NCBI RefSeq assembly: GCF_022524345.1
Contig: NZ_JAKWJU010000002.1
Span: 5,942,001-6,006,000, forward strand
Direction of reading: 5' to 3'
Length of the DNA stretch: 64,000 nt
Source of the DNA: Streptomyces marispadix
GTDB lineage: Bacteria; Actinomycetota; Actinomycetes; Streptomycetales; Streptomycetaceae
Shown: positions 44,777 through 53,266 of the stretch, in pieces
How positions within the stretch are numbered: position 1 is the first letter of the stretch
Layout: every line of letters begins with the position of its first letter
Program-made: the position numbers and the translations under genes
Notes under the pieces: generated by a model
The model's database searches: none
What the model was told of the DNA's origin: nothing
Seen by the model: only the letters and a program-made list of their open reading frames with translations

Positions 44777-44848
44777 CTCAAGTCCACCTCAAACGCAACC
44801 TCAAACCCCGCTCAAATTCCCGGGGACTTCCTTAAACGGTGCTCAAGA
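44777..44848 (+). promoter_or_regulatory. CTCAAAC direct repeats with 11-bp spacing
   Basis: CTCAAGT 44777, CTCAAAC 44788, CTCAAAC 44800, CTCAAAT 44811, CTTAAAC 44831, CTCAAGA 44842. Spacings are 11, 12, 11, 20 and 11 bp. Direct repeats at helical pitch are the format of PhoP- or SARP-type activator sites. They are 270-340 bp upstream of the permease start. Confidence 0.5.
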
Positions 44849-44979
44849 CGCGGTAACGATCCGGTCGACGGTGCGGAGGTTATTGGGGTGGCACGGTCAG
44901 CTATGGGCGGTTCTCCCTGTGACTCCGGCCACATCTTTGCGGCTCTGGCGGCGCGTAGCCCGTGGTAAATCTTCACGAT

Positions 44980-45012
44980 CTCCTGCACGGCATCCCTCCT
45001 GCCGTGCAGGAG
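44980..45012 (+). promoter_or_regulatory. 13-bp perfect hairpin in permease leader
   Basis: CTCCTGCACGGCA - TCCCTCC - TGCCGTGCAGGAG. It ends about 106 bases before the permease ATG, so it may be a leader attenuator or an operator. Confidence 0.6.
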
Positions 45013-45118
45013 ACCCGTGCTGGCGCATTGACGGACAGCACCTCCATTCATTACCGGGAGAACCGGATCCGGCCCGATCCGAATGACGCGGCCGGACGTG
45101 GAGAAAGGCGCGGACGTA

Positions 45119-46624
45119 ATGGTCTCGTTGGAAACAAGGCAAGTCGGAGAGGCCGGGGAAGCCCAAGGCGGCGGACCCGACGAGGAATACGAACGCGGGC
45201 TGGGCTCACGTCAGGTCCAGATGATCGCGATCGGCGGCGCCATCGGCGTGGGCCTCTTCATGGGGGCCGGCGCGAACATCGCCAAAGCAGGCCCCAGCAT
45301 CGTATTGATGTACGCGCTCGCGGGCGCCGTGGTATTCCTCATCATGCGTGCGCTCGGCGAACTCCTGCTGTACCGGCCGGTCTCCGGAAGTTTCGCGGAA
45401 TACGCCCGTGAATTCCTCGGCCCGTTCTTCGGTTTCGCGACGGGCTGGACGTACTGGCTCAACTGGGTCGTCACAGGAATGGCCGAACTGACCGCGGCGG
45501 CGATCTACATACACTTCTGGTTCCCCGCCATTCCGCAGTGGATCAGCGCACTGACGTTCCTGGTCGTGCTCTTCGGGGTCAATCTGATCTCGGTGAAGAT
45601 ATTCGGCGAGGTCGAGTTCTGGTTCTCGATGGTCAAGGTCACGGCCATCATCGGAATGATCGTGATCGGTCTCGGCGTGCTCACCCTCGGCTTCTCCGAG
45701 GTCGGCGACACCGCGTCTCCCACGAATCTCTACGCCCACGACGGCTTCTTCCCCAACGGCATCGGCTCCAGCCTGATGACCCTTCAGGGCGTGATGTTCG
45801 CCTACCTCGCCGTCGAACTCGTCGGCGTCACCGCGGGCGAGTCCGAGAACCCGGAGAAGACCCTGCCCAAGGCCATCAACACCCTGCCCTGGCGCATCAT
45901 CTTCTTCTACGTCGGTGCGCTGCTGGTGATCCTCTCGGTCGTGAAGTGGACCGAATTCTCCGAGGGTGAGAGCCCGTTCGTGCACGCCTTCTCCGAGATG
46001 GGCATTCCGCTCGCCGCCGGCGTCGTCAACTTCGTCGTCCTCACCGCGGCACTGTCGTCCTGCAACTCCGGCATGTACTCCACGGGCCGCATGCTGCGCG
46101 ACCTCGCCGCGAACGACCAGGCCCCGAAGGTCTTCGGACGGCTCAACTCGCGGAAGTCGCCCGCCGTCGGCATCTCCGCTTCCGTCGCGCTGATGGGCGT
46201 AGGCGTCGTACTCAACTACCTGGTGCCGGAGAAGGCGTTCGGCTACGTCACCTCGGTGGCCACCACCGCGGGAATCTGGACGTGGATGGTGATTCTCGCC
46301 AGTCACATCCGCTACCGGCTGGCGCTGAAGGCGGGACGGCTGCACCGCTCGCCGTTCCCCGCGCCGGGCGGCGCCGTCGCGAGCGCGGCCGCACTGTGCT
46401 TCCTGCTGCTGGTGACCTGCCTCATCGCCTACGACTCGGAGGCACGTATCTCCCTCTACGTAGGGGCGGTCTGGGCGGTGCTGCTCGTGGGCGGCTGGGT
46501 AAGGCTGCGCGGGCGCGAGACCAAGTCGGCTCCGGTGGCGCGGTCTTCGCAGGGGCCGGAGGGTCCGGACGATCAGGCAGGGGGCGGCGGTTCGGACGGG
46601 TCGCTCGTCTCCGGGGTCAAGTAG
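45119..46624 (+). CDS. Amino-acid permease, AAT/APC family (GABA/D-serine/D-alanine type)
   Basis: 501 residues from ATG 45119 (GAAAGG about 11 bases upstream). About 12 helices; family signatures RQVQMIAIGGAIGVGLFMGAG, MYALAGAVVFLIMRALGELL (in part), PVSGSFAEYAREFLGP, GWTYWLNWV, GESENPEKTLPKAINTLPWR and SSCNSGMYSTGRMLRDLA. These place it with GabP/CycA-like proton symporters for neutral or GABA-like amino acids. Isolated gene with a long, structured leader containing phased repeats and a hairpin. Confidence 0.92.
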   Translation: MVSLETRQVGEAGEAQGGGPDEEYERGLGSRQVQMIAIGGAIGVGLFMGAGANIAKAGPSIVLMYALAGAVVFLIMRALGELLLYRPVSGSFAEYAREFLGPFFGFATGWTYWLNWVVTGMAELTAAAIYIHFWFPAIPQWISALTFLVVLFGVNLISVKIFGEVEFWFSMVKVTAIIGMIVIGLGVLTLGFSEVGDTASPTNLYAHDGFFPNGIGSSLMTLQGVMFAYLAVELVGVTAGESENPEKTLPKAINTLPWRIIFFYVGALLVILSVVKWTEFSEGESPFVHAFSEMGIPLAAGVVNFVVLTAALSSCNSGMYSTGRMLRDLAANDQAPKVFGRLNSRKSPAVGISASVALMGVGVVLNYLVPEKAFGYVTSVATTAGIWTWMVILASHIRYRLALKAGRLHRSPFPAPGGAVASAAALCFLLLVTCLIAYDSEARISLYVGAVWAVLLVGGWVRLRGRETKSAPVARSSQGPEGPDDQAGGGGSDGSLVSGVK

Positions 46625-46708
46625 CGGGCGCTGCACGGGCGTTCACCCGCCGGTGCGGTGCGTACGGGGGGCATCAACGGTCTTCCGGCGCGGCTGACGG
46701 GTCACGGC

Positions 46709-46773
46709 TGACAGATGACGGATGACAGAAACCGTCTTCTGTCATCCGTCACCCGTCATCTGTCATCTGTCAG
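46709..46773. terminator. Bidirectional hairpin built of TGACAGA/TGTCATC heptads
   Basis: TGACGGATGACAGAA (46716-46730) - ACCGTC - TTCTGTCATCCGTCA (46737-46751) is a perfect 15-bp stem. The outer GGCTGACAGATGACGG is complementary to the right flank apart from one extra heptad (46752-46774). Further TGTCATC-like units continue to about 46815. It lies between convergent genes. Confidence 0.8.
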
Positions 46774-46833
46774 CCGTTATCTGATATCCGTCATCCGCTA
46801 CCCGTCATTCGTCATGGCAGGGCGGCCAGTCCC

Positions 46834-47601
46834 TTACTCGATACGCTCCGGCGCCAGCCGCGCGAGTTGCCTGTCGTGCCACTTGCCGAGCAGAAGCAGC
46901 GACGACGTCGCCCCGACGAGCGCCAGGAACATGTCCCACTGGGTGTCCCACACATCGCCTTGCGTCGCGAGGAAGTCGTCCGCCCCTGAACCCCCGATCA
47001 ACGCCGCCCACCACTCGATCAGTTCGAAGAAGGCGCTGAAGGCCAGACAGCCGCAGACGACGAGCGGCGCGAGCCAGCGGCTGCCGCGCAGCGGCGAACG
47101 CCGGGCGAGGATCTCCCTCCACAGGATCGCGGGCACGAAACCCTGCACGAAGTGCCCGATGCGGTCGTACGGGTTGCGTGCGAGGCCGAGACCGTCCTGA
47201 AGCCATTCGCCCGCCGGTACACGTGCGTAGGTGTAGTGGCCGCCGAGCACGAGGACGCCGGCGTGCAGCGCGAGCAGGCAGCACAGCAGCCGGGTCAGCG
47301 GGAAGCGCCGCCACAGCAGTACGAGCAGGGGGACGCCGAGCACGACCCAGAACGTCTCCATGAGCCAGGTCGCGCGGTCGTACGGGGCGACGCCCGAGAC
47401 GATCAGTGCCGTCGACACGGCGACGACGAGGACCAGCGGAAGAGAGAGCCGGAATCGGGGCGCGTCCGGGGGGCCGGATGACGCGGGCGAGTCGGAACCC
47501 CCGGGCGGTCCTGAGTGCGCGGACCGCGCGGGTTGCGCCGACCGCACGGACCTGCCGGACGACGACGTGGACGGTGAGTTCGCCGAGGACATCTGGGCCA
47601 T
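46834..47601 (-). CDS. DUF2238 integral membrane protein (YjdF type)
   Basis: 255 residues if ATG 47601 is used; ATG 47592 is equally possible and ribosome-binding evidence is weak. Ser/Pro-rich cytosolic N-terminus (about 50 residues), then about six membrane helices with the DUF2238 motifs HAGVLVLGGHYTYARVP, NPYDRIGHFVQGFVPAILWRE, FFELIEWWAAL and DVWDTQWDMFLALVGA. Function unknown in the family. Convergent with the upstream permease across a heptad-repeat hairpin. Confidence 0.88.
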   Translation of the reverse strand: MAQMSSANSPSTSSSGRSVRSAQPARSAHSGPPGGSDSPASSGPPDAPRFRLSLPLVLVVAVSTALIVSGVAPYDRATWLMETFWVVLGVPLLVLLWRRFPLTRLLCCLLALHAGVLVLGGHYTYARVPAGEWLQDGLGLARNPYDRIGHFVQGFVPAILWREILARRSPLRGSRWLAPLVVCGCLAFSAFFELIEWWAALIGGSGADDFLATQGDVWDTQWDMFLALVGATSSLLLLGKWHDRQLARLAPERIE

Positions 47602-48037
47602 CCCGGATAGGGCTGCTGGGGGTCTGTCGTATGTGGGGGCTCCGTGAGAGCTGTGTACGGGAGCCGACTGCCCGCGTACCGAAGCCGAGCGCTGTGCACC
47701 GAGGCTGGTCGCGGCGTGCCGAGGGGCTGCGGGACCCTCACCACGTCGCACTCTTCCGGACGTACGGCCCGTGGGCATGAGTACTCGTACTCAACCGCAC
47801 ACACCCCGCACCCCGTACCCCGCGCACAGCCCCGGCCAAGGCCCCCTTCGCCTGCCTGACAGGCCCGTGACAGGGTGGGCTGTCGCCGACGGCCAGTTCC
47901 GCTCACCGGCACCGACGGACCCGTAGCCGCAACCTCGTAGCCACAGCCACAGCCACAGCCGCAGTCGCATGGGGCGCACAGGAGCACGGGTCCACGGGCG
48001 CAGGGGCGGACGGACCTCCGACAGAACGAGTCGCACC
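47602..48037. other. Divergent intergenic region
   Basis: 436 bases between the DUF2238 gene and an amino-acid permease. No gene recognised. Includes an AGCCAC microsatellite (about 47938-47968, five near-perfect hexamers). Promoter elements for either side could not be assigned. Confidence 0.4.
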
Positions 48038-49507
48038 ATGAACATCCTTCGCAAGATGCCTGTCGAGCACGTTCTCGAACGAACCAGGCAGAACACACTC
48101 AAACGCCGCCTCACCGCCCTGTCTCTCGCGGGATTCGGGGTCGGAGTCATCATCGGCACCGGCATCTTCACGCTGGTCGGCGTCGAAGCGAAGGAGCACG
48201 CGGGACCGGCGGTCGTCGTCTCCTTCGTGATCGCGGGCCTGGTCGCATCGCTCGCGGCGCTGTGCTACGCCGAACTGGCCTCGTCCGTCCCGACCGCCGG
48301 CAGCGCCTACACCTACGCCTTCGCCACCCTCGGCGAGCTGTTCGCCTGGATCATCGGCTGGGACCTGCTGCTGGAGTTCGCGCTCGGCGCCGCGGTCGTC
48401 TCCCGTAGCTGGTCCGGCTATGTCGCCAACCTGCTGCATCTGCCCGCCGGTTGGTTCGGCGAAGAGGCCACGGTCAACGTCGGGGCGATCTTCATCATCG
48501 CCGTGCTCACGGTCGTCGCCGTCGCGGGCATCCGCGAGTCCTCACGGCTCACCAACGCACTCGTCGTGATCAAGGTGTCCGTGTGCGTGCTGATCGTCGT
48601 CGCGGGGCTCTTCTTCGTACGGGGCGCCAACCTTCAGCCGTTCGTGCCGCCCGCACAGCCCGCCGAGTCCAGTGCGAGCGTCGTCGACCAGCCGCTGATC
48701 CAGGCCGTGGCCGGTCTCGAGCAGTCCGTCTACGGCTTCGGGGGCGTGCTGACCGCGGCAGCCGTCGTCTTCTTCGCGTACACGGGCTTCGAGGCGCTGG
48801 CCAACCTGGGGGAGGAGACCCGCGATCCGAAGCGTGACCTTCCGCGCGGCCTGCTCGGCAGCCTCGCCGTCTGCACCGTGCTCTACGTCGCGGTCGCGCT
48901 GATCCTCAGCGCCGTCGTCGACTACCGCAAGATCGACGTGGGGGCGCCGATCGCCGCCGCATTCCAGGACGTCGGAGCGCCCTGGGTCGGTGCACTGGTG
49001 GGACTGGGGGCGGTGACCGGGCTGACGTCGGTGATGATGGTCGAGCTGGTCACCCTCGGCAGGATCGGCTTCGCGATGAGCCGCGACGGCCTGCTGCCGC
49101 GCCGGTTCTCCGAGGTGCACCCGAAGTGGCGCACCCCGCACCGGATGACCATCGCCATCGCCCTGGTGATCATGGTCCTCGCCGGTTTCGTGCCCATCGC
49201 CGAACTCGCCGACATGGTCAGCATCGGCGCCCTGTCCGGCTTCCTGATCGTGGCCCTCGCCGTACCGGTGCTGCGCCGCCGCAACCCCGGCCTCCAGCGG
49301 CCCTTCCGCATGCCGCTGTCGCCGGTGCTGCCCCTGGTCACCGCGGCGGCCTGCCTGTATCTGATGGTGAACCTCGACGTCTTCACCTGGCTGAGGTTCG
49401 GGGTGTGGCTGCTGCTGGGCCTGGCGATCTACTTCGGCTACGGGCGCAGGCACTCGGTGCTGGCGGGCCGTACAGAGAAGGGAACGGGGCTCAAGGAGAC
49501 GCCGTGA
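48038..49507 (+). CDS. Cationic amino-acid transporter-type APC permease
   Basis: 489 residues from ATG 48038. About 12 helices. APC/CAT signatures: TALSLAGFGVGVIIGTGIFTL (shortened), CYAELASSVPTAGSAYTYAF, GWDLLLEFALGAAVVSRSWSGY in part, FFAYTGFEALANLGEETRDPKRDLPRG in part, and MSRDGLLPRRFSEVHPKWRTP. These features identify the YfnA/CAT-like branch. Monocistronic, ended by a 9-bp hairpin. Confidence 0.92.
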   Translation: MNILRKMPVEHVLERTRQNTLKRRLTALSLAGFGVGVIIGTGIFTLVGVEAKEHAGPAVVVSFVIAGLVASLAALCYAELASSVPTAGSAYTYAFATLGELFAWIIGWDLLLEFALGAAVVSRSWSGYVANLLHLPAGWFGEEATVNVGAIFIIAVLTVVAVAGIRESSRLTNALVVIKVSVCVLIVVAGLFFVRGANLQPFVPPAQPAESSASVVDQPLIQAVAGLEQSVYGFGGVLTAAAVVFFAYTGFEALANLGEETRDPKRDLPRGLLGSLAVCTVLYVAVALILSAVVDYRKIDVGAPIAAAFQDVGAPWVGALVGLGAVTGLTSVMMVELVTLGRIGFAMSRDGLLPRRFSEVHPKWRTPHRMTIAIALVIMVLAGFVPIAELADMVSIGALSGFLIVALAVPVLRRRNPGLQRPFRMPLSPVLPLVTAAACLYLMVNLDVFTWLRFGVWLLLGLAIYFGYGRRHSVLAGRTEKGTGLKETP

Positions 49508-49515
49508 GGGGAGGG

Positions 49516-49549
49516 TGCCGGGGCGGGGCGGGGTGACGCTGCCCCGGCA
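49516..49549 (+). terminator. Hairpin after APC permease
   Basis: TGCCGGGGC (49516-49524) and GCCCCGGCA (49541-49549), 9-bp perfect stem, 9 bases after the stop codon. Confidence 0.7.
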
Positions 49550-49565
49550 ACGTCGACCGCGACCC

Positions 49566-49640
49566 CGGCTTACGCGGCCACGGTTTACGCGGCCACGGCT
49601 TACGTGACCCCGGCTTACGGCGACCGGCTTACGGCCACGG
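49566..49640. repeat. Five 15-bp tandem repeats CGGCTTACGCGGCCA
   Basis: CGG(C/T)TTACG units start at 49566, 49581, 49596, 49611 and 49625 (periods 15, 15, 15, 14). The first two are nearly identical over the full 15 bp; later units vary in the GGCCA half. Confidence 0.8.
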
Positions 49641-49694
49641 TGGCCTACGGGTCGGGCGCTGCGGGTCGGTGGCTACGCGTCGGCGGCCCCTGTG

Positions 49695-50267
49695 TCATCG
49701 CCCCTCTGCCCGTCTCCGCAGCGTAAGGAGCTGGCGGCGCATCATGAGGAGGTCGCCCCAGGCCAGGAGCGGGCGGCGCAACCGCCCCAGCACCCCCTCC
49801 TCGCCGCCCACGACGAGCTTCGCCAGCAGCCTGGTCGTACCGGGGCCCTCGTCGTGCACGGCGTAGGTGACGGCGAAGTCCCCGAAGAGACGGGCCCCCT
49901 TGGGGTCGTCCATGACCAGCGTCATGTGGCGGCCGGTTGAGAAGTCCGCAAGCCGGAAGATCGTCATCACCCGCTGTCCCGTCTCCAGACGCTCTACGCC
50001 GGGAGTGAGGCCGCGTGGGCTACGCCGTCCCCCGTTGTCCAGCAGGTCGTAGCTGTACGGAGCGACCTTGAGCTGGCACAGCCAGCGGAAGACGGTGTCG
50101 CGGTCCGCGGCCACGGTCACGGCGCGGAACCACTCCTCCCGGGGGCCTTCGAGCAGTTCGTCGCACGGGTAGGCCCTGTGGATCTCGTCCTCGCGGGCGC
50201 CCCAGACCCGTGGAAGGCGCCTCGCGGTCGCCGGTCCCTGCGAAGCCGGATTCCGTCCGCTGTGCAC
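49695..50267 (-). CDS. SRPBCC (START-like) family protein
   Basis: 190 residues, GTG start at 50267. The visible pattern WFRAVTVAADRDTVFRWLCQLKVAPYSYDLLDN (in part), FRLADFSTGRHMTLVMDD and TRLLAKLVVGG fits the polyketide-cyclase/SRPBCC fold, a ligand-binding barrel. The subgroup with Y(S)YD..DN near residue 75 is common in actinomycetes, with unknown ligand. No operon partner. Confidence 0.8.
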   Translation of the reverse strand: MHSGRNPASQGPATARRLPRVWGAREDEIHRAYPCDELLEGPREEWFRAVTVAADRDTVFRWLCQLKVAPYSYDLLDNGGRRSPRGLTPGVERLETGQRVMTIFRLADFSTGRHMTLVMDDPKGARLFGDFAVTYAVHDEGPGTTRLLAKLVVGGEEGVLGRLRRPLLAWGDLLMMRRQLLTLRRRAEGR

Positions 50268-50446
50268 ACCTGAAGCGTCCGTCCGGGCGGCCTCGAGGTC
50301 AACTGGCCGAGCCTCCCTGCCGCTTGATCTTCAGAGCGGGGAGCGCCGGGCGCCGTGACTGTGGGCGAGCGCGGGCTGGACGAGGCCCCGCCGTGCTGTC
50401 GCGCGGCGGGGCCTCCCGGGCGTGCGTGGTGGCCGGCCGGTGGTGG

Positions 50447-50860
50447 CTAGTCGGCCGAGCGCCGGCTGCGCGTCGCCACGAGCACGCCCGCACCCGCGAC
50501 GAGCACCAGTCCGCCCGCCGCGGCGATGTACGGCGTCGAGTCGCCGCCGGTCTCGGCCAGCCCGCCGCCGTCCTGTTTCGCGGGCTTCGCGGGCTTGCCG
50601 GAGTCCTCGTCGCCGTCGCGGTCCTTCGCCGGTACGAAGTCGGCGGGCGGCTGGTCGCAGCCGACGCCGTCGCCGTCACGGTCCAGGTGCTTGCCGTAGT
50701 GCTCGTCGCCCTGGCGGATGTTGGAGTAGCCCGCGTCGTAGGCGGCGGAGCAGTTCTCGAACGGGTGGCCGCCGTCGTGCGCGACGGCCACGGACGGTAC
50801 GAGCGCCAACCCCAGTGCGCCCGCGGCGACCAACGCCGAGGCCGATGTGCGGATCTTCAT
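50447..50860 (-). CDS. Sortase-anchored excalibur calcium-binding protein
   Basis: 137 residues from ATG 50860 (GGAGA eight bases upstream). Signal peptide MKIRTSASALVAAGALGLAL ending near AVAHDG; excalibur domain about 32-75 (HPFENCSAAYDAGYSNI, then HLDRDGDGVGCDQ with the D-x-D-x-D-x-x-x-D calcium loop at 60-68 and two cysteines). An acidic Lys/Pro linker is followed by a C-terminal sorting signal LAETG (101-105), hydrophobic stretch and RSRRSAD tail. LAxTG is the class E sortase motif typical of Streptomyces. It is therefore a cell-wall-linked surface protein. Confidence 0.92.
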   Translation of the reverse strand: MKIRTSASALVAAGALGLALVPSVAVAHDGGHPFENCSAAYDAGYSNIRQGDEHYGKHLDRDGDGVGCDQPPADFVPAKDRDGDEDSGKPAKPAKQDGGGLAETGGDSTPYIAAAGGLVLVAGAGVLVATRSRRSAD

Positions 50861-51121
50861 CTTCACGTTCTCCGATGGAGTGCCGGTGGTGTGTGCAGGG
50901 GGTGGCGATTGTGTGACTCGGAATCCTTGTCGTGGGTTGTACGTCATGCGATGTGATGTCAGGTACTGGTGAGGAATGTTCAATTCCCGGGAAGAGCAAC
51001 GGACTTGAGCCGGGACGGGGACCAACGGCCAGGACGAGACCGAGGGCCACGGCGACGATCGAGGGGCTGCGCCGACGAATCGAGGGCCACGGCGGGCCGA
51101 CGGCCCGGAAGCATCGCGCGG

Positions 51122-52003
51122 TCAGCCCCCGGAACGCAGCGCCGGGTTGCGCAACGGAGGATCGCCGAGCACGTGGACGCGGCGCAGATGGCGCGGTGCC
51201 CGGCTCGTGAACGCCTCACGGCCGTGCAGCAGCGTGTAGTTGTCGGCGACGACCAGGTCGCCCGTCTGCCATCGATGCGTGTACGAGTGCCCGGGTGCGC
51301 GCAGCGCTTCGCTCAGTCCGCGGTGGAAGTCGTCCAGGAGTTCGCCCGGGAGCCCGCTGAACTCCAGGTCCGGGTGGTTGATGAACTCGTCGTCGGGAGC
51401 GACGGGTTCGTTGTAGCGGATCACCGGCTCGCCCGTCACGGGGTGCGAGGTGACGACGGGGGAGACGGCGACGCTGTCGTAGTACTCCATCCTGCGGCGG
51501 TACGTTCCGCTCACCCGCTCCCACAACTCCCGTTCGCCGGGGGCGGCTTCGCGCACCACGGAGGACGTGTCCGAGAAGACCGTGCCGCCGCCCTGGTCGC
51601 GGCCGGGTGCGCTCACACAGTGGAAGATCTGGAACTCCGGCACCTCCGGGCGGTACATACCGTCCCAGTGCAGCGGCACATGGCGGTGGTCGAAGATGTG
51701 GTCACCGGGGTTCTCGTGCTCGACGAGTTCGAGCACCGCGCCGAACGGCCACATGCTGATCTCGCCCCAGCGTGCGCAGTAGGCGGTGAGTTCCGCGGCG
51801 TCGGCAAAGCCGCTGAAGCCCCGCAGCAGCAACAGACGGTGTTCGCGGACGAGTTCACGGAGTTCGCCGACGGGGAGGTCCGCGATGCGCTCCTGCGGTA
51901 CGGCGGCTTCCAGTACGGCACCGAAGGCGGCGTGCGGCGGACGTGTGGTGGCGCGGGCGGGCGAGGGCGCTGCCGGGCGGGTCGTCTGCTTCGTCAACTT
52001 CAC
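51122..52003 (-). CDS. pvcB: PvcB/IsnB-like Fe(II)/2-oxoglutarate-dependent oxygenase
   Basis: 293 residues; GTG start overlaps the upstream stop (GTGA). TauD/TfdA fold with the facial triad His112-x-Asp114 (VPLHWDGMYRPE) and distal His260 (NYTLLHGREAF), and the 2-oxoglutarate-binding Arg region RAPRHLRRVHV. PvcB/IsnB enzymes oxidise tyrosine-derived isonitriles, giving vinyl isonitriles. The HWDGMY motif and the coupling with an isonitrile synthase gene make this role likely; a general TauD oxygenase is the alternative. Confidence 0.87.
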   Translation of the reverse strand: MKLTKQTTRPAAPSPARATTRPPHAAFGAVLEAAVPQERIADLPVGELRELVREHRLLLLRGFSGFADAAELTAYCARWGEISMWPFGAVLELVEHENPGDHIFDHRHVPLHWDGMYRPEVPEFQIFHCVSAPGRDQGGGTVFSDTSSVVREAAPGERELWERVSGTYRRRMEYYDSVAVSPVVTSHPVTGEPVIRYNEPVAPDDEFINHPDLEFSGLPGELLDDFHRGLSEALRAPGHSYTHRWQTGDLVVADNYTLLHGREAFTSRAPRHLRRVHVLGDPPLRNPALRSGG

Positions 52004-53160
52004 TGCTCCTTACGGGAGTCGGGGGAGGCGGAGGCGGGGACGGCGGCCGTTCCGGCGGTGGCGTCCTCGTCCCGCAGGACGGCCCCAGGCGCGAACTCGT
52101 CCGCGACCGCCGCGGGTTCACGCAGCACGTAGTGGCTGGGACGGCCGTCACGTTCGACGAGCCGGCAGCCGAGACGCTCGGCCTCGGCACGTTTCATCAG
52201 CACGACCCGTCGCCCGACGTCCACGGCCACGCCGTGCCAGGGAGTGAGCCATGCTCCGGTGGACTCGCCCAGGCGGACGCCCAGCTTCGCCGCGGAGCAG
52301 GGCTGCGGATGGATGGACAGCCGCACCGACCCCGGGAACTGCTGCGCGACGAAGTCCCCCCAGGCCTTGCTGCGTTGAATGACGACGTATGCGCGCCGCC
52401 GCGCCTCCCGTTGCAGCGCCGCTCGACTGCCGCCGTACTCGGGCGTGTTGCCGTCCTCGAAGAGGAAGCGGGTGATGGCCCGGTACAGCGGCAGATCCTC
52501 GCCCTGCCGTATGCGGGCGCGCAGCGACTCCAGCGGCACGGCATGACGCTCGGTGAGGATCGCGCGCATCTCCTCGTGTCCGAGCGCGGCGAACCCGGGT
52601 GCCTGGTCGAGTGTGAAGACCGAGACCGCACGGCCCGGAAGCGCGGCGACCATCGAGCGCAGCACGTCGTGGTACGCCGTGATGTCCTCGTCGGGTATCC
52701 GTACGGCGTCGCTGAAGACGCGGCCGTCCGAGCAGATGACGATCTCCGCACCCGGCGGATGGACCGCCCTGATCCGCGCCGCCAGCAAGTCGAGGAATTC
52801 CAGGGCTGCTTCCTCGGCGAGATCCGGCAGCGTCCCCAGCACCTTCGCGCGGTTGGGCGACTTGCCCGGGAAGGCCGGCAGCAGCAGACGGACGGGGCGC
52901 CCCTCGCGTACGAAGGGCTCGATCACGCGGGCCTGGGTCTCCTCGCAGGCGCCGCAGGGGAATTCGCGGCACTCGCCGGGCTGCCGGGCGGCGCCGTCGG
53001 CCCGGCGCTGATGGCGCAGCAGCAGCCGGGCGATCTCACGGGCCCGCTCCCTGGGGCTTCCGGCTCCGTCGCCGGTACCGGCCCCGTACGCGGATGGAGA
53101 CGGGGACCCCGATGGAGAGGGGGACGGGGGCAGGGCAGGCAGGGCATGCGAAGCGAGCAT
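52000..53160 (-). CDS. pvcA: PvcA/IsnA-like isonitrile (isocyanide) synthase
   Basis: 386 residues, ATG 53160 with GAGGAG eight bases upstream. DIT1/PvcA family: signature PAFPGKSPNRAKVLGTLPD (95-113), EIVICSDGRVFSD, IPDEDITAYHD, GFAALGHEEMRAI, VIQRSKAWGDFV, RLSIHPQPCSAAKLGVRLGE (in part) and PWHGVAVDVG. These enzymes convert the amino group of L-Tyr or L-Trp to an isonitrile using ribulose-5-phosphate. Ser/Pro-rich N-terminal extension (about 35 residues). Coupled to the oxygenase gene and divergent from a LysR gene; no other tailoring gene is adjacent. Confidence 0.9.
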   Translation of the reverse strand: MLASHALPALPPSPSPSGSPSPSAYGAGTGDGAGSPRERAREIARLLLRHQRRADGAARQPGECREFPCGACEETQARVIEPFVREGRPVRLLLPAFPGKSPNRAKVLGTLPDLAEEAALEFLDLLAARIRAVHPPGAEIVICSDGRVFSDAVRIPDEDITAYHDVLRSMVAALPGRAVSVFTLDQAPGFAALGHEEMRAILTERHAVPLESLRARIRQGEDLPLYRAITRFLFEDGNTPEYGGSRAALQREARRRAYVVIQRSKAWGDFVAQQFPGSVRLSIHPQPCSAAKLGVRLGESTGAWLTPWHGVAVDVGRRVVLMKRAEAERLGCRLVERDGRPSHYVLREPAAVADEFAPGAVLRDEDATAGTAAVPASASPDSRKEQ

Positions 53161-53266
53161 GCGACGGCTCCTCGCGGTGTGGTGGGGGTGAGGTGGGCGT
53201 CCGTGACCACACGATGCCCGCTGCGTCCCGCTCCCTGCCCATCCCTCGTGGCCATAGCATCGAGTG
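53161..53266. promoter_or_regulatory. Divergent pvcA-lysR control region
   Basis: 106 bp between opposite starts. CCATAGCATCGAGTGATGG (53252-53270) has CCAT/ATGG ends around an 11-bp core, as in LysR T-N11-A sites, and overlaps the regulator start. TAGCAT (53255-53260) lies 6 bases before the ATG, so the lysR mRNA may be leaderless. No ribosome-binding site is present for lysR. Confidence 0.45.

Noticed and set aside
47938..47968. AGCCAC microsatellite as a regulatory array
   Set aside because: Short imperfect hexamers in GC-rich DNA, with no spacing or symmetry that points to protein binding.
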